Positions 10,625 through 23,574 of a stretch of 64,000 nt of DNA are shown piece after piece. The notes below the pieces were generated by a model. That model saw only the letters and a program-made list of their open reading frames with translations. It was not told where the DNA came from and searched no databases. Position 1 is the stretch's first letter. Each line of letters starts with the position of its first letter. This stretch comes from Oenanthe sinensis (Eukaryota; Streptophyta; Magnoliopsida; Apiales; Apiaceae). The position numbers and the translations under genes were made by a program. The stretch covers positions 6,386,001-6,450,000 of the forward strand of contig JAPMAC010000207.1 of NCBI GenBank assembly GCA_028671895.1. Reading direction: 5' to 3'.

Positions 10625-10632
10625 TTTATATA
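10625..10632 (-). promoter_or_regulatory. TATA box of copia A LTR
   Basis: TATATAAA on the minus strand, 3' (sense direction) of the motif array at 10830-11310. Confidence 0.6.
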
Positions 10633-10829
10633 CCACAAGTGTTCTTTTACAATTCCTATACTAGGATTGTTTCTACCTGCCTTCCTTTTACCTTTTTCTA
10701 TTTTACAAAAAGGTTTGAAAGACAGCTTCTGATTGAGTCTTCACAGTCACTCTAGACTGTCTTCCATAGGTGTGCTTTTTGTTCTCTGGATCTTCAACAT
10801 ATATTCTTTCTGTGTTGTCACACTCAATT

Positions 10830-11310
10830 GATAATTTGCTGTTAAGCATATCAATTGATCCATTCTTTAATCCATCAACTGATGTACTACTTCGATTGAT
10901 CTTTATATCCACCGACTGATAAAAGATGTCTTATCGATTGATAGATGTTATCAATCGATATATCAGTCGATGGGTCTTCACATCAGTTGATGGTCTTCAA
11001 TGCTTGACTTGGCTTCTTCGATTGATCCTTCATCCATCGATTCTTCAATATCAATTAATCATCCTTCACTTGTGCAATTTCCTGTCTTCACATAATTACA
11101 ATTTAACAGTTTAATTTACACATCAATTGATGATCCATATCAATCGACTTTAACATCAATTGATGAATAAAATATCAATTGATTTACACCTTATCGATTG
11201 AAATAGACTAAGTACACCTATGCTACAATCCAAATTATCAGTTGATTCAAATAAACACTTCAGCTGATAAATGGTTTCCTGATCAATTGATATTTATAAC
11301 TTTCATATCA
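10830..11310 (-). repeat. ATCGATTGAT-type motif array in U3 of copia A
   Basis: About 15-20 copies of a near-palindromic 10-mer (ATCAATTGAT, ATCGATTGAT, ATCAACTGAT, ATCAGTTGAT) are spaced irregularly upstream of the TATA box. The motif is self-complementary, so it reads on both strands. Confidence 0.8.
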
Positions 11311-11390
11311 ATTGATCAGTTACAACAAATAAAATTTCTATGATTCTAAGATTAATGTTATCATCAAATCTCATGTAGATTCCTAACAAC

Positions 11391-14204
11391 ATCGATCCTT
11401 GGGAGAGGGAAGCAATCCTTTGGACATGCATCATTCAAATCTGTGAAGTCCACGCACATCCTCCACTTTCCATTAGATTTCCTGACCATTACAGGGTTCG
11501 CAAGCCATTCGGGAAACTAAATTTCTTTGATGAATCCAGCCTCTAAGAGTTTTTCCACCTCTTGCTTTATGGCTTCTTGTCTTTCTAAAGCAAAATTTCT
11601 TTTCTTTTGCTTAATAGTTTTCCGTCGTGGATCCACGTTATGCTGATGAGTGATCAGTTTGGGGTCAATTCCTGGCATGTCAGCGGTTGTCCAAGCAAAT
11701 AAGTCCCCGTTTTTTTGCAAGAACTTTGTTAATTTCTCTTTCATAGGCTCTTCTAATGAGGCCCCGATATAGGTGACTTTCTCCGGTTCTCCTGGAACTA
11801 AAGGAATTGGAACCAAGTCCTCATCTGGTTTTCCCCTTCTTTCTTCATCTTCTCTCGAGTCCATGTCCTCTATGGGTAGGACTTGCCCCCCGACTCCATC
11901 GGGTCTCAGGGATGCTACGTAGAAACTTCTTTCCATTCTCTGGTCTCCTTTTTCCTCCCCTACGCCGTTTCTGGTAGGGAATTTTACCTTCAAATGATAA
12001 CTCGAGGCAACTGCCTTAAAAGCATGCAAACCCGTTCTTCCAAGGATTGCATTATATGTGGAAGATGCTTTGATTATCAGAAAGGTTAGCATTTGTGTGA
12101 TCTCTCGAGGTTCTCTCCCCATTGTCATGGGTAATTGAATGGTCCCTTCTACTTTTGACTCCACTCCATTAAAACCATATATTGGAACATCCGAAGGGGT
12201 TAGTTGGGAATCATTGTACCCCATCTTCACAAAGGCATTGTAGAACAAGATATCAACCGATGTTCCATTGTCCACCAGGACTCTTTTTACTTCTGAATTT
12301 CCTATCAAAGGGGCTATGACAAGAGGATCATCATGGGGAAACTTTATCCCTTCTAGGTCGGAGTCATCAAAGGATATGACTACCTCTGTTCTAGCGCGTT
12401 TAGGTGCTTCCCCTACGACTTGCATAACCTCTCTTGCACATGCTTTCCTTGAATTTCTTGAACTCCCCGCGGCAGTGGGGCCTCCAAAAATCATCTTAAT
12501 AACTGGTCTTCTAGGTTGAGGATTCTTATCCCGACCATCGTTATTCTTTCTGTTATCGTCGCGCCTATCATGACTCCCATCCTTAGGGTACTTAGAAAAC
12601 TTTCCTCTTCTAATAAGGAACTCGATTTCATCCTTCAATTGTCTACAGTCATCCGTGTCATGCCCGGTATCCCTATGAAATCGGCAAAATGCGTTCTTGT
12701 TCATCTTCTCAGGATCAAATTTCAGGGGTTTAGGCCATCTTAGATCTCGATCTCTTTCTATATCCAACAGGATTTGACTTCGCGGCGTGTTCAGCCTTGT
12801 ATATTCAGCGAATTTTGGTCCAAAGCTATTTTTCTTAGGAGGGGATTCAGAATCCTTATCCGTCTTGGGATACTTGTCTCGGGCATCATACTCCTGATCG
12901 CCTTTTCTCTTTTTGTTATTATTCCCATGTGTAGCCACTGATATAGTGGTTTTCTTCATGCTTTCTTCTGCCTTGATGTATTTCCCTGCTCTGTCTTGAA
13001 GAAGAAACATGTTCTCAGACGGATGTTTAGCTAGATATCTCTTGAAATAAGGATCAGTCGTCCCCTGTTGTAAGGCTTTCATAGCCACTTTCTCGTCTAA
13101 GTCTGGGACTTTCAAGGCTTCCTTGGTGAAGCGGTTCAGGTAGTCTTTCAGGGATTCATTCTTTCCTGGATCCAGATTCATGAGAGAAGCTGAGCTTTTT
13201 TCGTGTACTCTTCCGCTTATAAACTGGCTTATAAAGGCCTTACTGAGTTCTTTAAAGGACCCAATGGAGTTGGGAGGTAACCGGCTATACCATCGTTGAG
13301 CCATGCCCCCCAGAGTTTGGGGGAAAGCCCTACACTTCATAGCATCATTGATAGGTTGTAATAACAAAGCATTCGAGAAGGTTCTTACATGATTTGCCGG
13401 ATCGCCTGCCCCATCATAAGTCTTGATGTTGGGCATCTTGAATTTTCTTGAGATATGAGCGTTCATGATCGTCTCGGTGAAGGGTGGCGTTGGATCATCA
13501 GGATCTCCGAGTGGCAACAACTTAGTGGGATCAACCCTTATAGTTTCCATTCTTCTCCCTCGAGGGGTTCCATCTAGTTCTATGATGTCAAGAGCTTCAC
13601 GCCTTGGGGATGGTCCTGTGCCCGGTCGACTTAAGCTTTTCCTTAGCTCTTTGAGTTCGGCCTCGTAGGAAGCAATTTTCTGTTCTAGCGTCCTTCGGGA
13701 CTGTGAATGTCGGCTTCCTACGGGTTCCTTACCAGGCCTTCTCCTCCTATGATTAATATCGGTGCCTTCAGAGCTTTCATAATCGGTTGAGTATGGTCCT
13801 GAGAAATCACAAACTCCTTCTCTACGCCCATAATTTTGCGGGGGTTCCAACCCTCGGATGTAAAGAGAGGGATAAGCTTGGGAGAGTCCAAGCCTAGGTT
13901 GGGCGATAGTGCTACTAGGGATAACGATAGTAGAAATTTATGCGTGAAGAGGAGCAGTAACAATAAAAGGAGTTTGAGTTACCTGGGATAGAGGATTGGA
14001 TCCCCGGATGATTTCCTCAGGATTGGTAGAATGGACGATTTCACTGAACGGGCCAAGCCTTTGAGTGCTAGGACCTTGAGTTCCAGCAAGAATAGTGGTG
14101 GTAACGGGTACATCGGTGGTTTGAGTTTCATCAGGAGGAATCACAGCGATCGGATCTCCGGTGGTAGGGACGATGTCTTCATCAGTTTTTCGTGTTCTTG
14201 CCAT
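11391..14204 (-). pseudogene. gag-pol: Gag-protease-RT polyprotein of gypsy B, two nonsense codons, RT truncated
   Basis: The frame starts at ATG 14204 (MARTRK, the same position after the primer site as in C). An in-frame TAA at 13938-13940 precedes the main open stretch 13850-11517, which holds the gag domain (FPQTLGGMAQRWYSRL), a variant zinc knuckle (CRFHRDTGHDTDDC) and the protease. The protease active site reads VDNGTS instead of D-S/T-G. The RT N-terminus follows (EVEKLLEAGFIKE); an in-frame TAG at 11517-11519 then interrupts it and RT coding continues (FPEWLANPVMVRKSNGKWR ... DACPKDCFPLPRID) to the A insertion. B is inactive for at least three reasons: two stops and the insertion. Confidence 0.9.
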
Positions 14205-14220
14205 GGTTGATGTCTTCTTC

Positions 14221-14235
14221 CCACAGACGGCACCA
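14221..14235 (-). other. Primer binding site of gypsy B
   Basis: TGGTGCCGTCTGTGG on the minus strand, one substitution from the C site, 2 bp inside the LTR. Confidence 0.75.
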
Positions 14236-14237
14236 AA

Positions 14238-14703
14238 TGTTGTGGAACAAAATCTAGGGTGTAGTTATTGCGATGTATGTCGGAGCTTATCGAGCTTTTA
14301 TGGCTGCACTTGTGTTTCGTAGCTTGGTTCTGCCCTCACAAGATGCCTACGTATCTCAATATGTGTTGAGAATCAAGCCAGACGTAGTTTTTGGAATGAG
14401 TGGTTATGCCCTTTATATAGACGTAGAGAGTCTAGGAATTAGAGTAGATTTAGGAACCTTGATTGGTAAGGTATTTTCTAGAAGGATTATGGATCATTTG
14501 TAGAAGCAGTTTCCATGTAGGAATAGGTTTCCTTGTAGTTGGACATAATTAATTAGCTGTATATTTAGCTAATTAATTAATTACGAATTTATTTGCTAAT
14601 TAGGGTTTCAAGCCTCATTCAATGGGCCCCCCTTTTAGACCAAACTAGGTACAATTAATGCCACATTAATTGTGTCTTTAGGGCTTACTTTTAGCTCATA
14701 TCA
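14238..14703 (-). repeat. 5' LTR of gypsy B
   Basis: 466 bp. The sense strand begins TGATATGAGC and ends TTCCACAACA. It has a TATATAAA box on the minus strand at 14412-14419. The first bases match the C LTR, but the body is largely different. Confidence 0.8.
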
Positions 14704-14836
14704 GGAATTTATCTAACTTGTAATCTTAAGAACTGGAAAATAATTTGGTAAATAAATTCACAAGTCCTAAAAATATTGAAATTAATCAACTAGTGAATTT
14801 ATCAGCTTCAAAATGCAGTTATTGAATACTAACTGA

Positions 14837-17800
14837 TTAGTTAGTAGAATTTAACTTCCCTAGTTTATAAACCAGTCTACTGAAAGTGATTTCATCTAGT
14901 GGTTTAATGAAGATGTTTGCAATTTGTTGCTCTGTACGTACAAAATGTAACTCTATAGTACCACTCATGACATGCTCTCTTATAAAATGATACCTGATAT
15001 CAATGTGCTTGGTCCTTGAGTGCTGAACTTGATGTTTTGTGATTGCTATGACACTTGTGTTGTCACAGAATATTGGAATTTTGCTCAGAAACAGTCCATA
15101 GTCTTGAAGTTGGTTCCTTATCCATAATATTTGTGCACAACAGCTTCCAACAACGACATATTCAGTTGACATTGCAACTGAGTGCTGCTTCTTTCTATAC
15201 CAGGGCACCAATCTTCTACCAAAGAATTGACAACTCTCTGATGTACTCTTCCGATCAATCCTACGTCATGCATAATCAGAATCTGTATAGCCAACAAGGT
15301 CAAAACCTATATCTTTAGGGTACTAGATTCCAAGATTCGGACTTCCCTTAAGATACCTAAAAATTCATTTAACAGCTATAAGATGTGATTCTTTAGGGTC
15401 ACTCTGAAACCTAGCACACAAGCATGTGGCAAACATAATATCTGGCATACTTGCAGTTAAGTAAAGTAATGAGCCGATCATACCTCTGTAGTTTGTGATG
15501 TTTACCCTCTTACCAGGTTCATCTTTATCAAGCTTAGTGGAAGTTGCCATTGGGATTTTAGCTGGTAATGCATCTTCAAGACCATACTTCTTCAAGAGAT
15601 CACTGATGTACTTGGTCTGGCAAATGAAGGTTTCATCTTTCCTTTGGCTTACTTGGAGTCCAAGGAAGTAATTCAGCTCCCCCATCATTCTCATCTCATA
15701 CCTACTCTACATTAACTTAGCAAATCTACTACACAACTGATCATTAGTAGAACCGAATATAATGTCATCCACATATACTTGTACTAATATCATGTCATTT
15801 TTATGCATTTTATGAAACAGAGTCTTGTCTATGACACCTCTAGTGAAACCATTTTCAAGTAAGAATACAGATAGAGTGTCATACCATGTCCGAGGTGCTT
15901 TCTTTAGGCCATAGAGTGCCTTGAAGAGAAAGTACACAAAATCAGTAAATTCTGGATCTTCAAACCCTGGGAGTTGTTCCGCATACACTTCTTCTTCAAG
16001 CTCTCCATTCAGGAATGCACTCTTCACATGCATTTGATATAATTTCAAGTTGGAATGTGTTGTGAATGCCAGAAACATCCTAATAGATTCAAGCCTTGCC
16101 ACTGGTGCATTTGTTTCATTATAATATATTCCTTCTTCTTGGGAATAACCTTTAGCAACCTGTCTTGCTTTGTTCCTTATAACAATGTCATCTTCATCCA
16201 GTTTATTTCTAAATACCCACTTTATGCCAATAATAGACTTGTTCTCTGGCATGGGTACCAGCTTCCAGACTTTTTATCTTTCGAATTGATTGAGTTCTTC
16301 TTGCATAGAAATAACCCAATCTGGATCTTCTAGTGCTTCTTCTACTTTCTTTGGCTCTATTTCAGAATGAAAACCAGATAATAAACATTCATTCTGTGAA
16401 GGACATCTTGTTTGAACTCCATCTGGATCTCCTAGAATCAACTCAAAGGGGTGATCTCTACTCCACACCCTATGCCTAGGTAGATCTGCCCTAGATGATT
16501 CAGCCTGATTATCATTAAAGTGCTGAGTCCTATTAGTTGATCCTTCAGTTGCTCCCACTGAGCTGCTGCTTGGTTGAGAATGAGATTATCTACCACTACT
16601 AGTAGTTTATGTGAATCTTCCACTATTTCCACTACTAGAGTCAAAATCATCATTGTTGGTATTCTCAATTGGTGTTTGATTCTCTGTTGCAACTTCAGGT
16701 TCTACTTCACCTTCATCTGAGTTCATATTTTCCTACTGCAGAGTTTCACTGTTATCTGTTCTTTGCAAACTTGGGAGTTAAGATCATCAAAATTTACATT
16801 CATGCTTTCAATGACCTTTTTCTGTTCAATCACATAAACCCTGTACGTTTTTCATTCAGAGAGTAACCAAGAAATATGCCTTCATGAGCCTTGGATTCAA
16901 ACTTTCCTAGATGCTCATCATTTTTAAATACAAAGCACTTTGCTCCAAACACATGAAAGTATTTCAGTGTTGGTTTCTAGTTTGCCATTAACTCATATGT
17001 AGTCTTGTCATTATCTTTATTAACTAGGGTATGATTTTGAGTATAGAAAGCTGTGTTAACTGCTTCAGCCCAAAAGTATAGAGGTAATTTAGCTTCATTC
17101 AGCATTGTTCTTACTACTTCAATTAAAGTTCTATTTTTCCTTTCTACTACTCAATTTTGTTGTAGAGTTCAGGGTTACAATTCTTAATTATGTTCCATTG
17201 TCAGACCTTATTTTCCTGACAGGCAAATCAGCTTCTAACTCTATCTTCTTTATGTGATCAATAATTATTTGAAGGGCTTCATCCTTTGAGGCTAGAAACA
17301 ACAACCAAGTGTACTTGGAGTAGTCATCTACAATTACTAGTGCATATCTCTTCCTTAACATAGACATGACGTTAACTGGACCAAATACATCCATATGCAG
17401 AAGTTGCAGTGGTTTAGTAATTTCTTATGAGTTTTTGCTTCGGTGAGATACTTTCTTCGACTTCCCTTTTTAACATGCTTCACACAAACCTTCTTGACAT
17501 AATTCCATCTCAGGTCGACCTCTAACCAATTCCCTCTTAACTGAAGAGTTCATTGTCTTAAAGTTTAGGTGTGAAAGTTTCTTTTGCCATAACCAACTGT
17601 CCTCTGTTGAAGCTTTGCTATAAAAACATTGAACTTCACCTTTGCTTGCAGAGAATAAGTCAGCCACAAAGAGATTCCCCTTTCTCACTCCCTGAAGAGC
17701 AAGCTTCACATCTTTCCTGTTTTAGATTGCACACTTTTCCTTTTCGAACGTAACTTTGTAGCCCTTGTCAGTGAACTGACTGATACTTAGGAGGTTGTGC

Positions 17801-18030
17801 TTTAATCCGTCCACAAGAGAGATATTTTCAAAGATAACATTTGCGATTTCCAAATTTCCATATCCCGTTGTGAACCCCTTGTTGTTATTTCCAAAGGTCA
17901 CTATCGGGTCAGCTTTCTCAATCACATCTGATAGCAGGGCTTTATCACCAATCATATGTCTAGAACAGCCGATGTTGAGAATCCACATGACACGCTTGTT
18001 CTTTGCTATGCCCTGCAACCACAGATTGAT
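14837..18030 (-). pseudogene. pol: Copia D pol, degenerate
   Basis: All copia pol domains are present in order but spread over several frames. Protease (about 17950-18000) reads WILNIGCSRHMIG, with Asn for the catalytic Asp. GAG-pre-integrase is at 17709-17470, the integrase core at 17188-17394 (HMDVFGPVNVMS, IRSDNGT). The integrase-RT linker is at about 16274-16900. RT occupies 16252-15365 with QVYVDDIIFGS intact, but the first motif reads YQMHVKSAF, with His for Asp. RNase H ends at 14837 (GKLNSTN). Stops separate the blocks at about 17187, 15704 and elsewhere. It resembles H pol closely enough to be the same lineage. Confidence 0.9.
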
Positions 18031-20179
18031 TATTTCTTCTTTGGCACCTAAATTTGATTGGGTCCAAGAGGCTTAGATAAGTTAACAAATTTAGCTGTAG
18101 AAATTTCTTTGTCCTTGTCTTTCTCATTGACTGTGCCCTTGCCCTTTGGTTTAGCCTTGACAGGTGTGTCTTTAGGCTTAGGGACAGGGGATTCCTTCCT
18201 AGACTTAGGAGGACTAGCAGTCTTTTCCCTAACATGCTTTCTATTCATGTTCACATCAGTATTAATGCAAGTACTAGATGATGCATTCATCAAGTTTATA
18301 TATGCAGACATGATGTTGAAATCACATGGTATACATCCTACTTCACCACATGGTTGTTGAGGGATAGACATGGAAGGCATGGCAGGCATATATTAGAAGT
18401 TTCTGTTTTAACTACTTTTATCTTTTTGCATGCATGCGTAAGATGACAAGTAGAATTATATTTGTTACAAACTTTCCTACTAGCTTCGGGAGAATATGCA
18501 TAATCATTTTTCTTATTAACAACTATCTTACCATTTTTGTTACCTTTCTTCTTTTCATTTTTGTTTCCTATATAACTTTTAATCTGTTCCTTAGGTTCTA
18601 AAATTTTTACAGATTTCTTAGGCAGCTTTTCTTTATCTTCTTCCTCTTTCTTTTTATCCTCAGCAAGGATTTATTCTTTCATTAAGATTTGTTCTTCATC
18701 TAAGGGTTGTATGAAAAATTTCTTGTATAGGGGCTTAGGGACATTTTTTAACACATGTGGAATGTCTTGCTTCACAGGACTTTCCTCGACAATTGATTCC
18801 TCATGTCTCTTTCCTACCTTCTTATCATAGTTAAATCCTATTCCATTTTTTTGACCTATGACCTGTTTATCAATTGCCTCCTTAACAAGATTAGCATATT
18901 TCTTATAAGCTTGAAGTTTTAACTCTAACTCAGAAATTTTATTCCTAAGTGCAGTTTCTACTTCTTGGTTGCATTTGTCTCTATTCTGCAGGTATTCTAC
19001 CTTCTATCTAAGATCTTCTAAGTTAACACATGCAAGTTCTAGTTCTTCATTTCTAGCTTCTAGCATTTTATTCTTTAGAACTAGTTTAACATTTTCTTCT
19101 TCTGATGCTAGCATGCTTGTGTGTATATTAAACATTTCTACACTAAGATCTTCTACAGTTTTCTTATAATCAGAATTAGACATGTCAACTGTGGAAAGAA
19201 ATGATACCTTCGATGACTAAGGTGATGCCTCTGAAGAGTCTGCCATTAGAGCAACATTTTCATATGTCTCTTCTTCATCGTTGTCTTAATCATCCCAGCT
19301 CTTTCCCTCGGCTATGTAAGCTCTTCCCTGTTGCTTCTTTACCAGTGCATTATACTTCTCTTTCAATTCATCATACGACTCCTTTCTTTCTTTTCCTTAC
19401 TTAGGCTTCCGATATTCTATAGCAAAATGTTCGGGTTCATTGCAGTTGTAGCACTTAAACTTACTGCGGTCTACCATTCCAGTCTTATAACCTCCTTTGC
19501 TGTAAGACCCTGCAGACGAACCACCTCGATTATTGTTTCTGAAGCTGGAACCACTTTAACTGGTGTTAGGCTTGTATTTGTACTTAGGGTTCCTTCTAAA
19601 CCTGAGGTTCTTCAACTTTCCTGCCATATAGGCCATTGTCTTATTTTCCAACTGTTCAATTCTTCCATTGAGTAGAAGTCATCTTCATCACCTGCTTGAG
19701 CATTCTCTGCAAATTCAGCTTCTAGAATCTCTTCTTTCTCAGTTACAGGTTTTTCATTATTGGTCTCTGTACTAGCAAAATCTTTAGCTACAAGTTCTGT
19801 TGTTTTTAACAGAGTTGTATTCTTACTGTCCACTGTTCATGAACCATAAATGATCTGTCTTTGCTCTTGCTCCATTCCATGTGTCTTGAACTTCCCATAT
19901 AGAATTTCGATAGACATGTCATTTATCTCACTTCTCTCTCTGATGACAGAGATTTTGTGTTCAAGATGCGTTAGCAGTGTCAACATAAATTTCATGTTGA
20001 TCTCTCTACGTGAGTAGGCCTTCCCATGCAGTGGCAAGTCATTCAATAATTTATTGTATCTCTAAAAGACTTGAGTGATTCTTTCTCCTAGCAGTGACTT
20101 GAAAGCTTCGTACTGGGATGTAAGAATATCCATCCTGTTCTCCTTCACTTCTGCAGTACCTTCTATTAGCAGATCAATC
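18031..20179 (-). pseudogene. gag: Copia D gag, C-terminal part, degenerate
   Basis: Several short minus-strand frames (18048-18389, 19612-19833, 19837-20046) form a decayed gag. It includes a zinc knuckle near 19400-19460 whose last Cys is Tyr and whose Gly is Glu, long Glu/Lys/Asn-rich helices, and an end resembling GPNQI-stop-VPKKK. Like H, the following pol frame is -1 relative to gag. The N-terminus continues at 57119-57473 beyond copia E. Confidence 0.8.
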
Positions 20180-21769
20180 TGTTAGTATTGGTGTCCTAGA
20201 GGCAATACTTTTAATATTTTATTGAAAACAATTAAGGATTATGTTTTATGTGATTATTTAATTATTATTTATTATATCTTTATTTACTGCGTTATAAATT
20301 GAAAGGATAATAAATGTCCTTGAAATATTAATACGTAATATATATCTTTAAGTATGTGACTTAAAAATGAGATTATATGAATAGTATTTTATTCCTAAAA
20401 TTCCCTAGTCAAGTATTATTATTTAAGGACAATAATAATGCAATAAAACTAGTATGTTTGTTGACGGATGACCACATCTCATTGGTCATAGGTATGGTGA
20501 TACTAAAGTCAAGAACATAAGTGTATGTATCAATACATGACACTGGAAAGACCCGCCGTGAGATTCTACATGTTAATAAGTGTCATAAGAAATCTCACTG
20601 TGATAATGATGTAATGATCCTCTGACTTGAAATCATTATATTTCTATATGAGAATTAATATGCTTTGATTACACTCAAAGTTACCTTTAACCGGGTAATG
20701 ATAAAGGTGTACATTGGGTATGCTATGAATCGTATGAGGAATATGAATGATAGATATAGGATTTAACCCTCCAATTCTAGGAGTGATATTATTGGCCTCT
20801 TGATTGAGTGAGACTATGAAATGCACGGCCATGCTCAAATATTGATTTGTTTAAATAGTCTACTCATTGATCAAGGAAATCGATATTAAACGTTGAAGAG
20901 GATGACACTATACATGCCTCGAGTTTGATCTATAATATAAGGTTAAAGGGATTATATTACATGGAACATTATTCACGAAAGGTTTAATTGAATCACCAAT
21001 TATTATTGTTACTTGGGTAGCAATGATGTATTACTAGATGCCGCTCATTGTTTATAATTTTATTATTAGATAATAAAATTATTGCCAACGTAATAATAAC
21101 CTAAAGGGTCACACACAAAGAACGTCAAAACGGAGGTTTATTTAAATTACGAATTTAAATATATTATTGCTTATTCGAATTTAATTATTAAATTAATTAA
21201 GTGGGACTTGATTAATTATATTAGAATTTGAATTTAATAAGTATTATTATTATTCGAATTTAATTATTGAATTAATTAAGTGGGACTTGATTAATTATAT
21301 TAGAATTCAGATTTAATAATAATAATAACCCAAAGTCATAATGGGTTTTGGAAACCACATTGATTAGGGTTAGGCCCAAAATCTCTCTCTCCCCTATATA
21401 TACATAATGATGTATAGTATTAGGGTTTAATCATCAAATTTTATTTTAGAGAAAAACCCTAGCTGCTCAACATAAAGAGAGGCTAGAGAAAGAGAGAGAG
21501 AGGCAAACAATTCGGCTAGTACCGACTCCGGTGATCGTAGGACGATCGGGCGTTCTTGTGGACTTCTTTAGAGAGAAAATCTTTGCAACAAAGGACTGCT
21601 GTGATTCATCTTTCTGGACCTCCATTAAACAACATACGAAAGCTTTGTTAAGGTACAGACTTCTTCACCATAATCATCCAACGTTATACATGGATCCTGC
21701 GATTGAGTTTCGATTTTTTTTATTGTTTTTACGTTAATTCCGCTGCGTTTTCATGCCCGAAACCCTTCA
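20180..21769 (+). repeat. 5' LTR of copia E
   Basis: Begins TGTTAGTATTGG, ends CCCTTCA, next to the primer site. TATA-like TATATATA at 21395-21402. It has several AATTAATTAAGTGGGACTT repeats around 21180-21310. It resembles solo LTR I (same opening and same GCTGCGTTTT...ATGCC ending). Confidence 0.95.
21395..21402 (+). promoter_or_regulatory. TATA box of E 5' LTR
   Basis: TATATATA after a pyrimidine-rich CTCTCTCTCCCC stretch, about 370 bp before the LTR end. The 3' LTR has the same at 56738-56745. Confidence 0.55.
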
Positions 21770-21770
21770 A

Positions 21771-21782
21771 TGGCATCAAAGC
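21771..21782 (+). other. Primer binding site of copia E
   Basis: TGGCATCAAAGC, two changes from the usual TGGTATCAGAGC, 1 bp after the LTR. Confidence 0.75.
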
Positions 21783-23143
21783 TACGTGTATAATGGGATG
21801 ATTTGGTTATGTGTTTAACAGTTTTTCGATGTATTTAAACATATATATGATATGCCATGACTATATATTGATATATATGTTTTATATGATTTTGAATATA
21901 TGATATTCATGTGTTGTATAATCATGGGATGATTGTGTGTATTGCTGTATGTATATGATACATGTTTGTTCTTGTTATGGAAATCGTATTCGATACGAAT
22001 TCTGAAACGGCTTCGGTAGATTTTCTGAAATCTGTGTCCAGTGTCCGATTTTCGCAAAAGATATGTGTTTTCTGACTGGAATCATGTCACTGAGAAATAC
22101 TGACATAGTCAGCTCCGCTTCTGTAAGCCGTTTGACGACGTTACAGGCCCCGAAACGGCGATTTATTATTTTCTAAAATTTATTTGATTTTCTGAAATTT
22201 TGAAATTTATTATATATGATTATATGATATGTTTATATAATCTGAGATACATTACATGTGTTATGTGATAACATGGTGGATGGTTATGGCCTAAAGACCC
22301 ATAGGATAGTGGTTTTGTTTTATGGTTTTGGTTTCTAAATACGACTTGCATGTCGTTTATTCATTGTAATTGTTAATCTTGAATGTAACTCGAGTTCTTC
22401 TTGTAATTTCATTAGAATAGATTTATTTATTATTCAATGTAATTGTTCAATGGAGACTTGGAAGCAAGGAAGCTAGGAGGCAATCCAGATGATGGAGCAA
22501 TGAAGAAGATAAAGACATGTAATAGTGTAGTATTTGAAACCACCATAGATTGACCTTGATAATTCCATTAGCTTGGAAATATCACATAGGATGGGCCATA
22601 ACCAAACACGTTTAATTTACGCACAATACATATATGTATATGAATGCATGTGTAGATATGTATGTGTTGGAATGATGTATGTATTAGATACGACACTCAT
22701 GCCATGTCTGCTTAAGAAAGATAAAATCTGTAACGATTCAAGATTTTAAAATTAATAAACGATCATGAGATTCTTGTGTTTATGAAATATGGATTTTTAA
22801 AACATGGAATTAAATATTGATTTTTGATATCTATAACTGGGATTTTCTGACAAAAACGGATATGCGTATTCGTAAGGCTGATGGGTTTTAAGTGTGACCA
22901 CTGGTATCCTCCATCTACCTGGGAAATGAACAATTTAAGATGTCAATTTGAAATATTTGGTTCAAGGAAAAATTGAGGATCTCTTTATGATGTGATCATG
23001 ATCGTTATAAATTTTCTAAACCCCTTAACAAAATATTAAGTTTTACTCGGATGCTTTCCAATGAATGAACACTCATCGAATCCTAGATCGATTAGGGGAA
23101 GGACTGTCAGTGGCAGGGGACTCCTATCTATCGTGGTGAGATG
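21783..23143 (+). other. 5' leader of copia E, first part
   Basis: AT-rich and non-coding, with many ATGs in no long frame. It continues at 51440-51891 after the G insertion, so the full leader before gag is about 1.8 kb. The last five bases, AGATG, are the target duplication of G. Confidence 0.7.
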
Positions 23144-23552
23144 TGTTGGGTCCCGGAAGTATCGTAGAAGGGGGGTTGAATGCGATACTGACAACAATTT
23201 AAAATTCTTTTCAGAATTTGCGGAATTAAATTATTGCTTTAGCTGAGGGTTCGGGTCTTTGTAGTGTTTGGGAGGCTGACTTACTAGCTTTTTATTTTTA
23301 TGATATAACAATTAAGATATAGAAATTAGCAAGTAAGTAAACAAGATTCAAGTTAAATATGTATATTAAAACTTGAAAGGGTGTTACAATATCCGGTAGA
23401 ATAAACTTTAATTCCTAGAACAAATTTGACATGAATTGTTCTACTTTAGGAATTAAAATCAAACTAGCACAGAAAGTCTGTGAATATGACGTTGCAGACA
23501 AATTGCTGAATTTGCTGTTTTTCTACTACTGAATTATGAAGCAAATGCCTCA

Positions 23553-23560
23553 TATTTATA
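23553..23560 (-). promoter_or_regulatory. TATA box of G LTR
   Basis: TATAAATA on the minus strand, directly downstream (sense direction) of the motif array. The same box is at 50461-50468 in the 5' LTR, which is the copy that would drive transcription. Confidence 0.65.
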
Positions 23561-23574
23561 GAGGAAATTCTGAG

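Larger units (their letters stand above)
1..11388 (-). mobile_element. Copia element A (Sirevirus-like), 5' part only, split by gypsy C
   Basis: Read on the minus strand, a 5' LTR (10273-11388), a tRNA-iMet-type primer site (10259-10270), a gag gene and the first codons of pol follow in order; the rest lies beyond the left edge. Gypsy C (2196-9874) splits the gag. A interrupts the reverse transcriptase of gypsy B: B coding sequence ends abruptly where the A LTR begins, at 11388-11391. The exact last base is uncertain by about 3 bp because the edge reads CTAACAACA. Sirevirus affiliation is inferred from the gag type and the LTR end. Confidence 0.85.
10273..11388 (-). repeat. 5' LTR of copia A
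   Basis: About 1.12 kb. Its inner end (minus strand) reads GGAATAACA next to the primer site, and its outer end begins TGTTAGGAATC. The 3' partner is outside the window. It contains the G-run motif TAGAAGGGGGGTTGAATA (10303-10320) also found in the D, G and H LTRs. Confidence 0.85.
11389..14703 (-). mobile_element. Gypsy element B, 5' part (LTR, gag-pro, start of RT)
   Basis: Read on the minus strand: LTR 14238-14703, primer site 14221-14235, gag-protease and the first part of RT, which ends at 11391 where copia A is inserted. The rest would lie beyond A, left of the window. B lies in copia D just past the D RNase H end. Protein, primer site and LTR start resemble gypsy C, so the two belong to related families, B being the one with pol. 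Confidence 0.88.
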
